The position numbers and the translations under genes were made by a program. The notes beneath the pieces are model-generated. The model saw nothing but the letters and a program-made list of their open reading frames with translations. It was not told the DNA's origin and did no database searches. From Marinobacter halodurans (lineage in GTDB: Bacteria > Pseudomonadota > Gammaproteobacteria > Pseudomonadales > Oleiphilaceae): DNA of 64,000 nt. Below, piece by piece: positions 42,279 through 53,503 of the stretch. Every line of letters starts with the position of its first letter. Positions within the stretch are counted from its first letter, which is position 1. Where the stretch lies: contig NZ_SJDL01000022.1 of NCBI RefSeq assembly GCF_004327985.1, forward strand, positions 21,075 through 85,074, read 5' to 3'.

Positions 42279-43222
42279 AGCGGGCTCACTCCCTGGTTGG
42301 ACAGTTCCGGGAACTCGTCGTACATCGTCAAGGCCTCACAATATTCCCGGGCCCCCAGGAATTCCGGCCGTGGCCGGGGTGCGGCATACGGTTCGACCAA
42401 CCGGTTATCGACACTGTTGTAGACGAAGAACAGGTTCGAACGCGGCCAGGGAGACATGTTTTCGTTGGACGCATGCAGCGTATTGCACTCGAACAGCAGC
42501 AGCGAGCCGGCCGGCCCCTTCGGCGCCTGGATTCCGCCCTTATCCGCCAGGGTCGCCAGCGCCTCCCGGTCCGGCACCCCCAGCCGCTGTGCCTTGAGGG
42601 AGTCCGTCCAGTTCATGTCCGGCGTTTCGCCGACGCAGGGCACAAACCAGTGATGGGAACCGGGGATCAGCATCAGCGGTCCATTGAACTCGTTGTTGTC
42701 CGTCAGCATGAGCGACGCACTGACCGCCCGCATGCGGGGCATGCCATCCTCTGAATGCCAAGTCTCGAAATCCGAATGCCAGTCGAAACCACTGCCCTGG
42801 AACCCGAACTTGTCATTGATGCGGGACTGGTGGATGTAAACCTCGCTGCCCAGGAGCTGGCGCACCATACCGAGGATGCGTGGGTCCCGGGTCAGGCGGT
42901 CGAAATGCTCGGACAATCTGTGCATTCCGAATACGGACCGGATGTCGCCGGAATTCGGATCGGTAATAACCTGTTCTGACTCCATAAGCTCCCGGTCCTC
43001 GGCCATCCGATTCAGTTCGTCGAAGAACGGCGCCATTCGCTCCTGGGAAAAGAACCCGCTGAACCACAGGAATCCATCCCGCTCATAGTGCGACAGCGCC
43101 ACCTCGTCGAGAGGACCGTCCCAGCGCCACTGGTTACGGGCGTGGACAATGGGATCAATACGGGCAAAGGGTGTCTGCTTTTCCTTCAGACGAGACGGAA
43201 ATGGATCGTGAGCATCAGTCAT
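42272..43222 (-). CDS. ectD: EctD-like Fe(II)/2-oxoglutarate dioxygenase (ectoine hydroxylase family)
   Basis: A 316-residue member of the phytanoyl-CoA dioxygenase superfamily. The EctD signature FDWHSDFETWHSEDGMP (146-162) is complete; iron ligands by motif are His149, Asp151 and His250, and Arg261 (PRSN) is the expected 2-oxoglutarate contact. IHQSRINDKFGFQGSG, LMLIPGSHHWF and PRSNLFFVYNS also match. Differences from typical EctD are DMNWTDSL where HYK-type residues are usual and FECNTLHAS for FDCNTMHGS. EctD converts ectoine to 5-hydroxyectoine, but no ectABC genes are in this window, so the substrate may be imported, made elsewhere, or different. It is a single gene, with nuo downstream after a 215-base gap. 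Confidence 0.8.
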   Translation of the reverse strand: MTDAHDPFPSRLKEKQTPFARIDPIVHARNQWRWDGPLDEVALSHYERDGFLWFSGFFSQERMAPFFDELNRMAEDRELMESEQVITDPNSGDIRSVFGMHRLSEHFDRLTRDPRILGMVRQLLGSEVYIHQSRINDKFGFQGSGFDWHSDFETWHSEDGMPRMRAVSASLMLTDNNEFNGPLMLIPGSHHWFVPCVGETPDMNWTDSLKAQRLGVPDREALATLADKGGIQAPKGPAGSLLLFECNTLHASNENMSPWPRSNLFFVYNSVDNRLVEPYAAPRPRPEFLGAREYCEALTMYDEFPELSNQGVSPLH

Positions 43223-43398
43223 AACGGATTAACCTCGACTTTCCTGCATGGCAGTCAAATGTCGGCCGATCCGGAGCGGCGTCAGGAGATTGAAATCCAA
43301 TACGGCTGAACCCGGTGTGTACCCGACCCTCCGGTGTACGTTCGGCCCTGAGTGAATGGCGGGCCTGTTGACCCGATACTCCAAGACCTGAGGATGCC

Positions 43399-43428
43399 CC
43401 ACGCAGACGTCAACCCTCGCCTGCGTGG
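43399..43428 (-). terminator. Hairpin at the end of the nuo operon
   Basis: CCACGCAG (43399-43406) pairs with CTGCGTGG (43421-43428), just past the nuoN stop. No T tract follows, so it may act as a 3' stabiliser or a weak terminator. Confidence 0.5.
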
Positions 43429-43437
43429 ACAGACCGT

Positions 43438-44880
43438 TCAGCTACCGGCCAGTGACAGCAGCGACATCCAGTGCACCACCGGTGATGGGTAGACCCCCAT
43501 CAGGATCATCAGAACGGCGAGTAGCAGCACCACCAGGCCGCCGGCGCGCAGTCCCCAGTCGTTGGGCGCGTCCCGCCGTTGCATGCCGGGCTCCATGAGG
43601 TAGAGGGTGATGGTGACCCGCAGGTAGTAGTATAGGCCGATGGCGCTGCCCACGACGATACCGGCCACAAGCCACCAGCGCTGGGCTTCCACGCCCAGGG
43701 CGATGATGTAGAACTTGCCGATAAATCCGGCCGTGAACGGAATGCCCGCCAACGAGAGCATCGCCACCGTCAGCACCGCCGCCAGATAGGGCCGACGCCA
43801 GAACAGCCCGCGGTAATAATGCAGTGCCGATGCATCTTCCCCGCCGTAGGGGCTCGACAGCAGTGTAACGACGCCGAATGCGCCCAGCGTCGTGATCAGG
43901 TAGGTGATCAGGTAGATCCCGCTGGTTTCCACGGCCAACTTGTCGGCCACCACGATCGCGACCATCAGGTAGCCGAAATGGGCAATGGACGAGTACCCCA
44001 ACAGACGCTTGAGATTGGCCTGCAGGAGCGCCAGCAGATTGCCGGCCAGCATCGTCAGCAGCGCCAGCGCAGCCAGCAGGGTCTGGGCCTGGGCACCGTG
44101 AAATGCCGGGATGGCTTCCACGATTCGCAGCAGCACGATAAACGCCGCCACCTTGCTGGCCGTCGCCAGGAAGGTCACCGCGGGCCCCGGGCCACCCTGG
44201 TAGACGTCCGGTGTCCACAGGTGGAACGGAATGATCGACAGTTTGAAACACAGGCCTACCAGCACCAGCCCGACCCCTGCCAGCGCCCAGGGCCCGACGC
44301 CCGAGCTCATGCCGGCGACCAGTCCCGGGATATCCAGGTGCCCCGTCTGGGCATACAGCAGAGCCATCCCGAACAACAGGAAGGCCGTCGCCGTGGCCGA
44401 AAGCACCAGGTACTTGATGCCGGCCTCCAGCGAATTGCGATCGCGGAAGGTATAGGCCAGCATCCCGTAAAGCGGCATCGACAGCAGCTCGAGGCCAAAG
44501 AACAGGGTCGCCAGGTGGTCGGCGGCCGTCAGCACCATACCGCCCGCCGCGGCGCAGAGCAGCAGCAGGTAGAACTCCTCCCGGGCGCCGGGGAAACCAT
44601 CCAGATAGGCGTGGCTGAACGTGGCGCAGGCCAGCGACGAGACCAATATCATGCCCATGCCCAGTATCGTCACGCTGTCGAACACCAGCATAGGGGTCCG
44701 TACCGTACCCAGCTCACCGAACAGGAACAGTGACAGCAACGCGGTGTTCAACCCCAGGGCCGAGACCAGGACGGTCACCGCATGCTGGCGCCGCCAGGCG
44801 ATGCCCAGCATGACGGTAATGGCCGTGGCACAAACCAGAATGACGGGGGTCAGGGCCATCATGTCGGTCCGTGTCAGCAT
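43438..44880 (-). CDS. nuoN: NADH-quinone oxidoreductase subunit N
   Basis: One of three antiporter-like proton-pumping subunits of complex I, in the inner membrane. The 480 residues form about 14 hydrophobic helices with family motifs LYGMLAYTFRDRNSLEAGIKYLVLSATATAF, KLSIIPFHLWTPDVYQGGP (conserved Lys and discontinuous helix) and LLGYSSIAHFGYLMVA spread over the core. It is the last gene of nuoA-N, with its ATG touching the nuoM stop, so translation is coupled. A hairpin follows. Confidence 0.97.
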   Translation of the reverse strand: MLTRTDMMALTPVILVCATAITVMLGIAWRRQHAVTVLVSALGLNTALLSLFLFGELGTVRTPMLVFDSVTILGMGMILVSSLACATFSHAYLDGFPGAREEFYLLLLCAAAGGMVLTAADHLATLFFGLELLSMPLYGMLAYTFRDRNSLEAGIKYLVLSATATAFLLFGMALLYAQTGHLDIPGLVAGMSSGVGPWALAGVGLVLVGLCFKLSIIPFHLWTPDVYQGGPGPAVTFLATASKVAAFIVLLRIVEAIPAFHGAQAQTLLAALALLTMLAGNLLALLQANLKRLLGYSSIAHFGYLMVAIVVADKLAVETSGIYLITYLITTLGAFGVVTLLSSPYGGEDASALHYYRGLFWRRPYLAAVLTVAMLSLAGIPFTAGFIGKFYIIALGVEAQRWWLVAGIVVGSAIGLYYYLRVTITLYLMEPGMQRRDAPNDWGLRAGGLVVLLLAVLMILMGVYPSPVVHWMSLLSLAGS

Positions 44881-46427
44881 CAGCGCACTCCCGCCAGGGA
44901 TTGGATAGCGGCTCCCACGGAGCCGGACGTGAACAGTTGGTGCACCTCATCCGTCACCGAGAGCGTGGTGTCCACCAGAATTTGCGGGTAAAACCCGAAG
45001 AAGATCACCAGCGCCACCAGGCCCAGCATCATTGTGTACTCACGCCAGTCGAGACCGGAAAAGTGCACCTCCCCCTGCGCCGGTCCGAAATGCACCCGCT
45101 GCATGATCAATAGGGAATACAGCACCGCCAGCACCATGCTGACACTGGCCAGGACGGTGACCACAGGAGCCACCGGGAAGGTTCCGAAGAGCACCAGGAA
45201 TTCGCCGATGAAGTTGGCGGTTCCGGGCATGCCCAGCGACGCGGCCACGAAGCAGAGCGTGAATGCCGGCAGCTTGTCGATACGCCCCCAAAGCCCGCCC
45301 ATCAGGCGCATGTCGCGGGTATGCAGCCGCTCGTAGAGCTGGCCGCTGAGAATGAAGAGCCCGGCTGCCGAAAAGGCGTGGGCCACCATCAGGACAATCA
45401 CCCCCTGCAAGGCGATGGACGTACCGGCGAAAATCCCGATCAGCACGAAGCCCATGTGCGAGATGCTGGTATAGGCAATCAGTCGCTTGACGTCCTGCTG
45501 GCCAGCCGCCAGAAGGGCCCCGTAGAAGATACCGACCACACCCAGCGCCATCGCCACCGGCGCAAAGGCCTGGGAAGCCTCCGGAAACAGCGGCAGGCAG
45601 AAACGCAGCATCCCGTAGGCGGCGGTCTTCAGGAGAATCCCGGCCAGGTCCACGCTGCCGGCGGTCGGCGCCTGGGCGTGGGCATCCGGCAGCCAGCCAT
45701 GCAGGGGCACCACCGGCAGCTTCACCGCAAAGGCGATGAAGAAGCCCAGCATCAGCCAGTAGGCAAAGGGCTCGGACATCGATGTACCCAGCAATTCCAG
45801 GTAGCTGAAGGTATACACACCCGTATTGGCGTGATGGGCAAAGACCAGGGCCAGGATCGCCACCAGCATCAGCAGACCGCTGGCCTGGGTGTAGATGAAG
45901 AACTTGATCGCCGTCCGGATCCGGGTTTTACCGGCCGAGCCACTGTGTCCCCACAGCGCGATCAGGAAGTACATGGGAACCAGCATCATTTCCCAGAAGC
46001 AGAAGAACAGGAACAGGTCGATGGACAGGAAGACCCCGACCACCCCGCCAAGGATGAACAGCAGGTTCAGGTGGAAAAAACCCACCCGCTGGGCGATTTC
46101 CTTCCAGGAGCAGACCACGGCCAGGACGCCCAGAAAACCGGTCAGGGCAATCAGGATCAGCGACAGGCCGTCCATCGCCAGGTGTATATCGATGCCAAAA
46201 CGCGGTATCCAGGGCACATGCCATTCGATGGCCCAGCGCACGGCCTCCGGCGTCCCGGTCTTGGGCAGGTGATAGTCGCCCTGCCACCAGAGCACCAGGG
46301 TCGTGACCAGGACCAGCAGCATGGTGGCCAGCGCAATCCAGCGCGGGACCTTGTCGCCCCAGCGTTCGGCGCGCCAGCAGAACAGCCCCCCGATAAACGG
46401 GATCAGGATCAGCCAGACAAGAATCAT
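44880..46427 (-). CDS. nuoM: NADH-quinone oxidoreductase subunit M
   Basis: Antiporter-like membrane subunit of complex I. The 515 residues include about 14 helices; FCFWEMMLVPMYFLIALWGH carries the conserved Glu of helix 5, KLPVVPLHGWLPDAHAQAPT the lysine and broken helix, and LIAYTSISHMGFVLIG the distal part. It starts 41 bases after nuoL and ends at the nuoN start. No unusual features. Confidence 0.97.
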   Translation of the reverse strand: MILVWLILIPFIGGLFCWRAERWGDKVPRWIALATMLLVLVTTLVLWWQGDYHLPKTGTPEAVRWAIEWHVPWIPRFGIDIHLAMDGLSLILIALTGFLGVLAVVCSWKEIAQRVGFFHLNLLFILGGVVGVFLSIDLFLFFCFWEMMLVPMYFLIALWGHSGSAGKTRIRTAIKFFIYTQASGLLMLVAILALVFAHHANTGVYTFSYLELLGTSMSEPFAYWLMLGFFIAFAVKLPVVPLHGWLPDAHAQAPTAGSVDLAGILLKTAAYGMLRFCLPLFPEASQAFAPVAMALGVVGIFYGALLAAGQQDVKRLIAYTSISHMGFVLIGIFAGTSIALQGVIVLMVAHAFSAAGLFILSGQLYERLHTRDMRLMGGLWGRIDKLPAFTLCFVAASLGMPGTANFIGEFLVLFGTFPVAPVVTVLASVSMVLAVLYSLLIMQRVHFGPAQGEVHFSGLDWREYTMMLGLVALVIFFGFYPQILVDTTLSVTDEVHQLFTSGSVGAAIQSLAGVR

Positions 46428-46468
46428 AGTGCCATGTGCTCCCGCATCGATATCATCCCTTCAGCCAT

Positions 46469-48337
46469 TCAGTAGCCCATTGCCAGCGCCAGCAGCAAGA
46501 GCGCCGCTCCCAGCACCATGGATGTCGCATAGGTGCGCAAACGCCCGGTCTGGGTACGGACCAGCCCCGCATTGAAGAGCCTCACCACCGTCGCGGGGAT
46601 CAGGAAAAGGGCATCAATCAGGTCCCCCTGCAGCCAGCGCACCAGCACGTGGTAGGGCCGGACCAGCAGCCAGTCGAACAGCGCGTCAAACCCCCAGGCC
46701 CTGTGCCAGAATTGCCACAGCCAGGCGCCGGGCCCCCGGGCCACCACACGCTTCAGCCACGCCCTCCGGAACAGGAACAGCCAGCCGGCGATCAACCCCC
46801 CCCCGATCGCCGTTGCCGAAGCCATCATTTCCAGCGCCGTATGCCCGGCTTCCACACCCTCACCGGGGCCCGCCGGCAGGACATCAGCCAGGGGCGGAGT
46901 CAGGGCCGCGCCGATAAACGTGGAGAGCACCATCAGCACCACCAGCGGCAGACCGTGCTGAAGGCCCTTTCCCGGGTCCGCATGCCGGGCCTTGTCACTG
47001 CCCTGCTCGCCGTGGAAGGTGCCGATGATCAGACGCAAGGTATAGAGGGATGTCAGCAACGCCCCGACCAGACCGGCCGCCAGTAGTCCGTTCTGCTTCG
47101 CGGCAAAGGCTTCCCAGAGAATCTCGTCCTTGCTGTAGAAGCCGGCGGTGACCAGCGGTAACGCCGCCAACGCCGCACCACCGATCAGGAAGCCGGCATA
47201 GGCCAACGGTAATTTACGCCAGAGGCCGCCCAGACGGGCCATCTCCTGTTCGTGATGGCAGCTGATGATCACGGCGCCGGCGGAGAGGAACAGCAGCGCC
47301 TTGAAGAAGGCATGAATCATCAGGTGAAAGATGGCCGCACTGTAGGCACCCACGCCAAGGGCCAGGAACATATAGCCGATCTGGCTCATGGTGGAGTAGG
47401 CCAGGATACGCTTGATGTCCGTCTGGGCCAGCGCCGCAAAACCGGCCATCAGCAATGTCAGCGCCCCGATCACGCCGACGATGTATTGGGCCGTCGGCGC
47501 CAGGTCATAGAGTCCGTGCATGCGGGCAATCAGGTACACCCCGGCCGTGACCATGGTGGCCGCATGGATCAGTGCGGACACCGGCGTGGGGCCGGCCATG
47601 GCGTCGGCCAGCCAGGTGTGCAGCGGCAACTGCGCGGATTTCCCCAGCGCGCCGCCCAGCAGGAGCAGCGCGGCGGCTTCGGCGATGGGGTTGCCTCTAT
47701 GCCAGAGTGCGGGAGCCTTGTCGAGGATCGTGGCGATGTCCAAGGTGCCGAGTTCGGTAAAGAGCAGGAACAGGCCGATGGCGAGAAAGATATCGCCGAT
47801 CCGCGTCACCACGAAGGCCTTGAACGCCGCCATCCCGTTAGCGGTGTGTTCGTAGTAGTAGCCGATGAGCAGGTAGCTGCACAGGCCCACGCCTTCCCAG
47901 CCCAGGAACAGCAGGAGCAGGTTGTCCCCCAGCACCAGCAGCACCATGCTGAAGACAAAGAGGTTCATGTAGGCATAGAAACGGGTGATTCCCTCCTCGC
48001 CGCGCATGTACCAGGCGGCAAACAGGTGAATCAGGAAGCCCACGCCGGTGATCACCCCCAGCATCGTCACCGACAGGCCGTCCAGCATCAGCCCGATGGT
48101 GGGACGGAAGTTGTCCACGGAGACCCAGGTCCAGAGCGTCAGGCTCTGGGGCGTGCGGTCACCGGACAGGAAGTCGATGACGATAAACACCGTCACCAAC
48201 GCCGCCAGCCCGACGCTGGTATAGCCCACCGCGGCACTGGCCCGTTCGCCAAGATGGCGATAGCCCAGCGACAGGATGAGGCAGCCGGCCAGGGGTAACA
48301 GGAAGGTCAGGGGCAGTAGGGTCAGGGCCATAGTCAT
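46469..48337 (-). CDS. nuoL: NADH-quinone oxidoreductase subunit L
   Basis: The distal antiporter-like subunit of complex I; 622 residues with about 16 helices and the C-terminal lateral helix that clamps the membrane arm. Motifs are [21 protein letters not shown] (conserved Glu), [26 protein letters not shown] (spread over the broken helix), and [16 protein letters not shown]. The ATG lies within ATGA shared with the nuoK stop. Confidence 0.97.
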   Translation of the reverse strand: MTMALTLLPLTFLLPLAGCLILSLGYRHLGERASAAVGYTSVGLAALVTVFIVIDFLSGDRTPQSLTLWTWVSVDNFRPTIGLMLDGLSVTMLGVITGVGFLIHLFAAWYMRGEEGITRFYAYMNLFVFSMVLLVLGDNLLLLFLGWEGVGLCSYLLIGYYYEHTANGMAAFKAFVVTRIGDIFLAIGLFLLFTELGTLDIATILDKAPALWHRGNPIAEAAALLLLGGALGKSAQLPLHTWLADAMAGPTPVSALIHAATMVTAGVYLIARMHGLYDLAPTAQYIVGVIGALTLLMAGFAALAQTDIKRILAYSTMSQIGYMFLALGVGAYSAAIFHLMIHAFFKALLFLSAGAVIISCHHEQEMARLGGLWRKLPLAYAGFLIGGAALAALPLVTAGFYSKDEILWEAFAAKQNGLLAAGLVGALLTSLYTLRLIIGTFHGEQGSDKARHADPGKGLQHGLPLVVLMVLSTFIGAALTPPLADVLPAGPGEGVEAGHTALEMMASATAIGGGLIAGWLFLFRRAWLKRVVARGPGAWLWQFWHRAWGFDALFDWLLVRPYHVLVRWLQGDLIDALFLIPATVVRLFNAGLVRTQTGRLRTYATSMVLGAALLLLALAMGY

Positions 48338-48642
48338 CCACGCATCCCGCTGGCTTTGTCGGTATCGAGGGTCTTGAAGCGATGGTAAAGCTGGATCAGC
48401 AGGGCCAGCGCCACGCTGGCTTCAGCCGCCGCCAGGGTAATGACCAGCAGGAACATGGCCTGCCCTTCCGGCTGGCCCCAGGCCGTCCCGGCGACGATGA
48501 ACGCCAGGCCGGTGGCATTGAGCATCACTTCCAGGCTCATCAGGACGAACACCATGTTGCGCCGGAACATCAGTCCGGCCAGGCCCAGGGCAAACAGGAT
48601 GGCGGCCAGGGCCAGGCCGTGTTCCATGGGAATCCCACTCAT
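48334..48642 (-). CDS. nuoK: NADH-quinone oxidoreductase subunit K
   Basis: A small three-helix membrane subunit (102 residues) of complex I, of the MrpC type. The start ATG at 48642, sharing one base with the nuoJ stop and preceded by GGGAGGGG, gives [20 protein letters not shown]. The conserved membrane glutamates lie in [14 protein letters not shown] and [20 protein letters not shown] one codon earlier is an unlikely start. Confidence 0.96.
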   Translation of the reverse strand: MSGIPMEHGLALAAILFALGLAGLMFRRNMVFVLMSLEVMLNATGLAFIVAGTAWGQPEGQAMFLLVITLAAAEASVALALLIQLYHRFKTLDTDKASGMRG

Positions 48643-49166
48643 CAATCCCCTCCCTTTCTGTCGTCCCGGCGGTCACGCGGCAGCCGGCCCACGTGGGATG
48701 CCGTCACCAGCCCGGCCAGCAGGAGCATGGCCGCCAGCTCCACGACCAGCAGCCATGGCCCGAACAGGGTGGTCCCCACCGCCTTGGCGGTCAGCGTCCT
48801 TCCGCCGATCATCTGTCCGCCATCGCCCGCCGCCAGGGTAACCAGCAGGGTCCCCAACAGGATCAGGGACAGGGCCGCCGGCAGCAGCCAAGTCCGGGCC
48901 CGCAGCCACAGCCGCTCCTGTTCGTCAGCGCCCTGCCCCAGGTTGAGAATCATCACCACGAAGACGAACAGCACCATGATGGCGCCGGCATAGACGATCA
49001 CCTCCAGCGCACCGGCAAACGGTGCACCCAGGGCGAAGAAGACGATCGCCACCGCAATCAGCGAGACGATCAGGTTGAGCAGCGAATGCACCGCATTCGT
49101 GCCAACGATCACCCCCAGCGTGGCGACGATGGCCACCAGTCCACTGAGATAAAAGGCCAACTCCAT
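48642..49166 (-). CDS. nuoJ: NADH-quinone oxidoreductase subunit J
   Basis: A five-helix membrane subunit (174 residues) of complex I, with the pi-bulge region in [31 protein letters not shown] precedes the ATG at 49166. The end is charged ([14 protein letters not shown]). It starts 35 bases after nuoI. Confidence 0.96.
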   Translation of the reverse strand: MELAFYLSGLVAIVATLGVIVGTNAVHSLLNLIVSLIAVAIVFFALGAPFAGALEVIVYAGAIMVLFVFVVMILNLGQGADEQERLWLRARTWLLPAALSLILLGTLLVTLAAGDGGQMIGGRTLTAKAVGTTLFGPWLLVVELAAMLLLAGLVTASHVGRLPRDRRDDRKGGD

Positions 49167-49201
49167 AGCTCCGTCCTCTGGCGGACACTACCCCCGGGTT
49201 A

Positions 49202-49741
49202 TCAGGGCAGCAGCGTCTTCACGTCGATCGGTTCGTCTTCGTTCTGGGCCGCACCCTTGTCCTTGCCGGCAATGGACAACCCCGCCACCTTGTAGAAATG
49301 GTAGTCGTGGTCCTTGCCGGGACCGCTGATCAGCAGGTCCTCCTTCTCATAGACCAATTCCTGCCGGTCGTACTCCGACATCTCGAAATCCGGGGTCAAC
49401 TGGATGGCCGATGTCGGGCAGGCTTCCTCACACATGCCACAGAAGATGCAGCGGGAGAAGTTGATGCGAAAGAATTCGGGATACCAGCGCCCGTCGTCCT
49501 TCTCGCCCTTCTGCAACGCAATGCAGTCCACCGGACAGGCGACGGCGCACAGGTTGCAGGCCACGCAGCGCTCCTCGCCGTCCGGGTCCCGGGTCAGGAC
49601 GATCCGGCCCCGGTAGCGTGGCGGCAGGGGGACCGGCTCGTCCGGGTAGTTGAGTGTTTCGCGTTTGCGAAACGAGTGCATGAAGACAATGCCGATGGTC
49701 CGCAACTGGGACCAAGTGCCTGTGATCAGCCATTTCAGCAT
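49202..49741 (-). CDS. nuoI: NADH-quinone oxidoreductase subunit I
   Basis: A peripheral-arm subunit (179 residues) carrying two 4Fe-4S clusters (N6a, N6b), seen as [15 protein letters not shown] and [15 protein letters not shown]. The N-terminal amphipathic part anchors it to the membrane side. AGGAGG is six bases from the ATG; nuoH ends 15 bases upstream. It passes electrons toward NuoB. Confidence 0.98.
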   Translation of the reverse strand: MLKWLITGTWSQLRTIGIVFMHSFRKRETLNYPDEPVPLPPRYRGRIVLTRDPDGEERCVACNLCAVACPVDCIALQKGEKDDGRWYPEFFRINFSRCIFCGMCEEACPTSAIQLTPDFEMSEYDRQELVYEKEDLLISGPGKDHDYHFYKVAGLSIAGKDKGAAQNEDEPIDVKTLLP

Positions 49742-49756
49742 GTCGAACCTCCTTCC

Positions 49757-50737
49757 TCAGCCCGGCGTATCCAGCAGGATCACCACGCCGGTGACCAAGA
49801 GATTGATCAGTGTCAGGGGCAGGCAGACCCTCCAGCCAAAGCTCATGACGCGGTCATACCGGGGCCTCGGCAGGGACGCCCGCAACAGCACGAACAGCAT
49901 CAGGAAAAAGCCGGTCTTGAGCGCAAACCAGACGAACGGCGGCAACCAGGGGCCCTGCCAGCCGCCGAAGAACAGGGTCACGATCAGCGCCGAGACCAGC
50001 ACCATGCCGACATATTCGCCGATGAAGAACATGCCGAATTTCATGCTGGAGAACTCGATGTGATAGCCGTCCGCCAGTTCCTGCTCAGCCTCCGGCTGGT
50101 CGAAGGGGTGGCGGTGCGTCACCGCGATGCCGGCGATCAGGAACGTGCAGAAGCCGAAAAACTGCGGCACGATGAACCACAGCCCTTCCTGGGCCTGCAC
50201 GATCTCACGCATGTTGAAGGAACCGGCCAGCCCCACCACGCCCATCAGCGCCAAGCCCATGAAAACCTCGTAGGACAGGGTCTGGGCCGACGCCCGCATG
50301 GCCCCCAGCAGGGCGTATTTGTTGCCGCTCGCCCAGCCGCCGAACAACACCGCATAGACGTTGATGCCGGCCATGGCGAAGAAGAACAGCAGACCAATGT
50401 TCAGGTCGGCGATCCCCCAGCCCGGTGTGATCGGGATGATCATGAAGGACAGCAGCAGCGACGCCATGGCAATCATCGGCGCCAGCATGAAGAGCTTCCG
50501 GTCGGCGAACGGCGGGATCCAGTCCTCCTTGAAGAAGATCTTGATCATGTCCGCGATCAGTTGCAGCGAGCCAAAGGGCCCGACCCGGTTGGGGCCGTAA
50601 CGGTCCTGCCAGAGGCCGAGCAACCGGCGCTCCACCACAGTCATCACGGCGCCGAGCAGAACCGCACCCAGCAGGATGACAATGGCCTGGAACATCGCAT
50701 ACAGGATGTCGATCACCTGGGGTGTCAGCCAGCTCAT
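49757..50737 (-). CDS. nuoH: NADH-quinone oxidoreductase subunit H
   Basis: An eight-helix membrane subunit (326 residues) that forms much of the quinone chamber and joins the arms. Recognised by [39 protein letters not shown], and [20 protein letters not shown], which carry the conserved acidic and loop residues. The ATG overlaps the nuoG stop as ATGA. Confidence 0.98.
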   Translation of the reverse strand: MSWLTPQVIDILYAMFQAIVILLGAVLLGAVMTVVERRLLGLWQDRYGPNRVGPFGSLQLIADMIKIFFKEDWIPPFADRKLFMLAPMIAMASLLLSFMIIPITPGWGIADLNIGLLFFFAMAGINVYAVLFGGWASGNKYALLGAMRASAQTLSYEVFMGLALMGVVGLAGSFNMREIVQAQEGLWFIVPQFFGFCTFLIAGIAVTHRHPFDQPEAEQELADGYHIEFSSMKFGMFFIGEYVGMVLVSALIVTLFFGGWQGPWLPPFVWFALKTGFFLMLFVLLRASLPRPRYDRVMSFGWRVCLPLTLINLLVTGVVILLDTPG

Positions 50738-53499
50738 GGGTGCACCTCCCCGGCCACTCCCGGACCGTCCAGTGGCTGGTCGCCACTGACCGCCAGGCTA
50801 ACGGACATTCCCCCCAGCAAAGCCGGATCGACACCCTCCGGGATGCACAACAATCCTGCAGGGCAGCCGGCCTCGACCCGCACCGGGAGAATCCAGCTCC
50901 CCTCGCCGGCAATCACTCGAACGTGGCCGCCCTCGCTGATCTTCAGCGCAGCCGCATCCTCGGGGCCCAAAACAGCGACAGCCTGCCCGGCCCGGGCCTG
51001 GATCGGCTCGGCCCGGGCCGACGTTTCCTCGCCGCCGAACAGTCGCGGCAGGACCACAATGCACCATTCTCCGGCGGGACGCCGGTAGGCCGGCGGTATA
51101 TGGCTGGAATAGACCCAGTCGCCCGGCGATGGTTCCAGCAGGCGGACACCGGGATCACCGGCCCGCAGATGCCCGCCCACCTCGTCGGTGAACTTGTTCC
51201 AGGCCTGGGGCGAATTCCAGCCCGGCGCCCAGGCAAAGGCGACGGACTGCCGGGGGCGGTCAAACCCGTTATAGCCTTCCATGGAGAAGGCAAATGGCGT
51301 ATCCGGGTCCTGAGACGTACGCGGCTCAGACACGCTGATGTTGGCCCGCATCGAGGTGCGTCCGCTGTAGCGGTGGGGTTCACGGGCGAGCTTGACGCCC
51401 TGCACGCGGTAATCCGCCCCTGGCGCTGCGGCGACCATACCGGCCAGCACCGGGTAGCGTCGCGCGCAGTCGCGTGTGACCAGGTCCAGGGTGACATCGG
51501 CCACCTTCTCACGGCGCAGGCCGGCCGCCAGGGCATGCAGCCAGCGCCAGCTCTCACGTATACGGGTCTCGGGGCGGATGTAGCCCGGATCATAGACCTG
51601 GAAGAAGCGCTGGGCCCGGCCTTCCAGGCTGACCAGGGTGCCGTCGGCTTCGGCGAAACTGGCCGCCGGCAGCGCCAGCGTGGCCTGCTCCAGCGTGGGG
51701 GTACGCTGGTGATCGAGCACGATGAGCGTCCTCGCCCGGGCCAGTGCATGCCTGACGCACAGCCCCGGCAACCGCTGATACAGGTCGTTCTCAAGCACAA
51801 CCAGCGCGTCGGCCTGCCCGGCCTCCAGCTGTTCGAGAGCCCACTCCAGCGTTTGGCCGCCCAGCAGCTGCAGACCCGTGCTGTTGGCCTCCCGGCGCAC
51901 CAGTGTCAGCCCGCCCTGCCGGGCCCGGCGGGACAACGCCCGGGCAATGTTCCCGGCGGCGTTCAGGATGGCGGTGGAATTGAGGGAGCCGCCGCTGACC
52001 ACGAGCGGCCGCTCTGCCGCCATCAGTGCACTGGCAATCCGCTCTGCCGCCCGGACGAGCCTGTCGTCCGGTTCCGGGACGTCCGGTGCCGACGCATCGA
52101 TCCGGTGCGCCACCGCATGGCCCAGTCGGGCAATATCATCCGGTGCCAAACGCAGGCTGTCTTCGGCAATCCCATCCAGCCCCGTGGCCACCGGATAGGC
52201 CAGGAACAGGGGATAACCGCGGTCCTGGGCCAGGGTCTTCACCGCCTCGGCATTCCAGACCGGAATGCCACGATCCTCCGCCAGCGCACCCTGACGTCCC
52301 AGCACCGCCTGGCGGACAGACAGCCCCAGCCGCGCAGCACTCTGGATCAGGTCCTCTCCCAGCACCAGGATGGCATCGTGCTTCTCTACGTCCCACAGAC
52401 TCGGCGTCGGCAGGCCACAGGTGCGGTTGAGTTCCGCCATGAGCTCCAGGCAGGCCTGCTCCTCCGCGGCGATGCCAGTGGAGAAATTCCCTTCACCCAC
52501 CAGTTCCCGCAATTGGTGGTTGCTTTCCAGGCTGGCCCGGGGCGAGCCAATCCCGATGATGCGATAGGCGTCCCGCAGGGCGTCACTGCCGCGGTCCAGG
52601 GCTGCGTTCACATCCAGCGCCACTGCATCCGCTTCGGGTTCTCCGCGCCACTCGGGCTCAATGGGACGATCCTTCCGATTCACGTAACCATAGCCGAAGC
52701 GGCCCCGATCGCACAGGAAGTACCGGTTCACCTCACCATGGTAGCGATTCTCGATACGACGGATCTCGCCGTAGCGCTCGCCCGGACTGATGTTGCAACC
52801 GACGGCACACTGGTGGCAGATACCCGGCGCAAACTGCAGGTCCCACTTGCGGGTATAGCGGTCGCTGTGGGTCTGATCGGTGAACACGCCGGTCGGGCAC
52901 ACCTCCGTCAAGTTGCCGGAGAACTCATTCTCCAGGGTCCCTTCCTGGTAGCGGCCAAAGTAGACGTTGTAGTTGGCGCCAAACGCGCCCAGGTCGCTGC
53001 CGCCGGCGTAATCGTTGTAGAAACGTACGCAGCGGTAACAGGTGATGCACCGGTTCATCTCATGGGCGATGAACGGGCCCAGGTACTGGTTGCGGTGAGT
53101 GCGTTTGCGGAAACGATAGCGGCGGCGATCATGGCCGGTCATCACCGTCATGTCCTGCAGGTGGCAATGACCGCCCTCCTCGCAGACCGGGCAGTCGTGG
53201 GGGTGGTTGATCATCAACCACTCGACCACACTGGCGCGGAACTCCCGCGCTTCCTCATCGTCGATCGAGATACGGGCATCGTCCTGTACCGGTGCCATGC
53301 AGGACATCACCAGCATTCCCTTGTCGTCGTCGGCATCCTTGTACTGCTTGACCGCACACTGGCGACAGGCGCCAACGCTGCCCATGGCCGGATGCCAGCA
53401 GAAATAGGGAATGTCCAGGCCCAGCGACAGGCAGGCGTGCAGCAGGTTGTCGGCGCCATCGACGCTGTAGGAGCGGCCATCCACATGTATCGTCGCCAT
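50734..53499 (-). CDS. nuoG: NADH-quinone oxidoreductase subunit G
   Basis: The largest peripheral subunit (921 residues). The ATG at 53499 lies four bases after the nuoF stop. The N-terminal 2Fe-2S cluster (N1b) uses Cys34, Cys45, Cys48 and Cys67; the N5 cluster has His99, Cys103, Cys106, Cys112; N4 is in NRCITCYRC...[13 protein letters not shown] set with a later CDRGR provides the extra N7 cluster found in E. coli-type NuoG but absent in mitochondria. The C-terminal two thirds is a molybdopterin-oxidoreductase-like fold without known cofactor. Confidence 0.97.
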   Translation of the reverse strand: MATIHVDGRSYSVDGADNLLHACLSLGLDIPYFCWHPAMGSVGACRQCAVKQYKDADDDKGMLVMSCMAPVQDDARISIDDEEAREFRASVVEWLMINHPHDCPVCEEGGHCHLQDMTVMTGHDRRRYRFRKRTHRNQYLGPFIAHEMNRCITCYRCVRFYNDYAGGSDLGAFGANYNVYFGRYQEGTLENEFSGNLTEVCPTGVFTDQTHSDRYTRKWDLQFAPGICHQCAVGCNISPGERYGEIRRIENRYHGEVNRYFLCDRGRFGYGYVNRKDRPIEPEWRGEPEADAVALDVNAALDRGSDALRDAYRIIGIGSPRASLESNHQLRELVGEGNFSTGIAAEEQACLELMAELNRTCGLPTPSLWDVEKHDAILVLGEDLIQSAARLGLSVRQAVLGRQGALAEDRGIPVWNAEAVKTLAQDRGYPLFLAYPVATGLDGIAEDSLRLAPDDIARLGHAVAHRIDASAPDVPEPDDRLVRAAERIASALMAAERPLVVSGGSLNSTAILNAAGNIARALSRRARQGGLTLVRREANSTGLQLLGGQTLEWALEQLEAGQADALVVLENDLYQRLPGLCVRHALARARTLIVLDHQRTPTLEQATLALPAASFAEADGTLVSLEGRAQRFFQVYDPGYIRPETRIRESWRWLHALAAGLRREKVADVTLDLVTRDCARRYPVLAGMVAAAPGADYRVQGVKLAREPHRYSGRTSMRANISVSEPRTSQDPDTPFAFSMEGYNGFDRPRQSVAFAWAPGWNSPQAWNKFTDEVGGHLRAGDPGVRLLEPSPGDWVYSSHIPPAYRRPAGEWCIVVLPRLFGGEETSARAEPIQARAGQAVAVLGPEDAAALKISEGGHVRVIAGEGSWILPVRVEAGCPAGLLCIPEGVDPALLGGMSVSLAVSGDQPLDGPGVAGEVHP

Positions 53500-53503
53500 C
53501 GCG

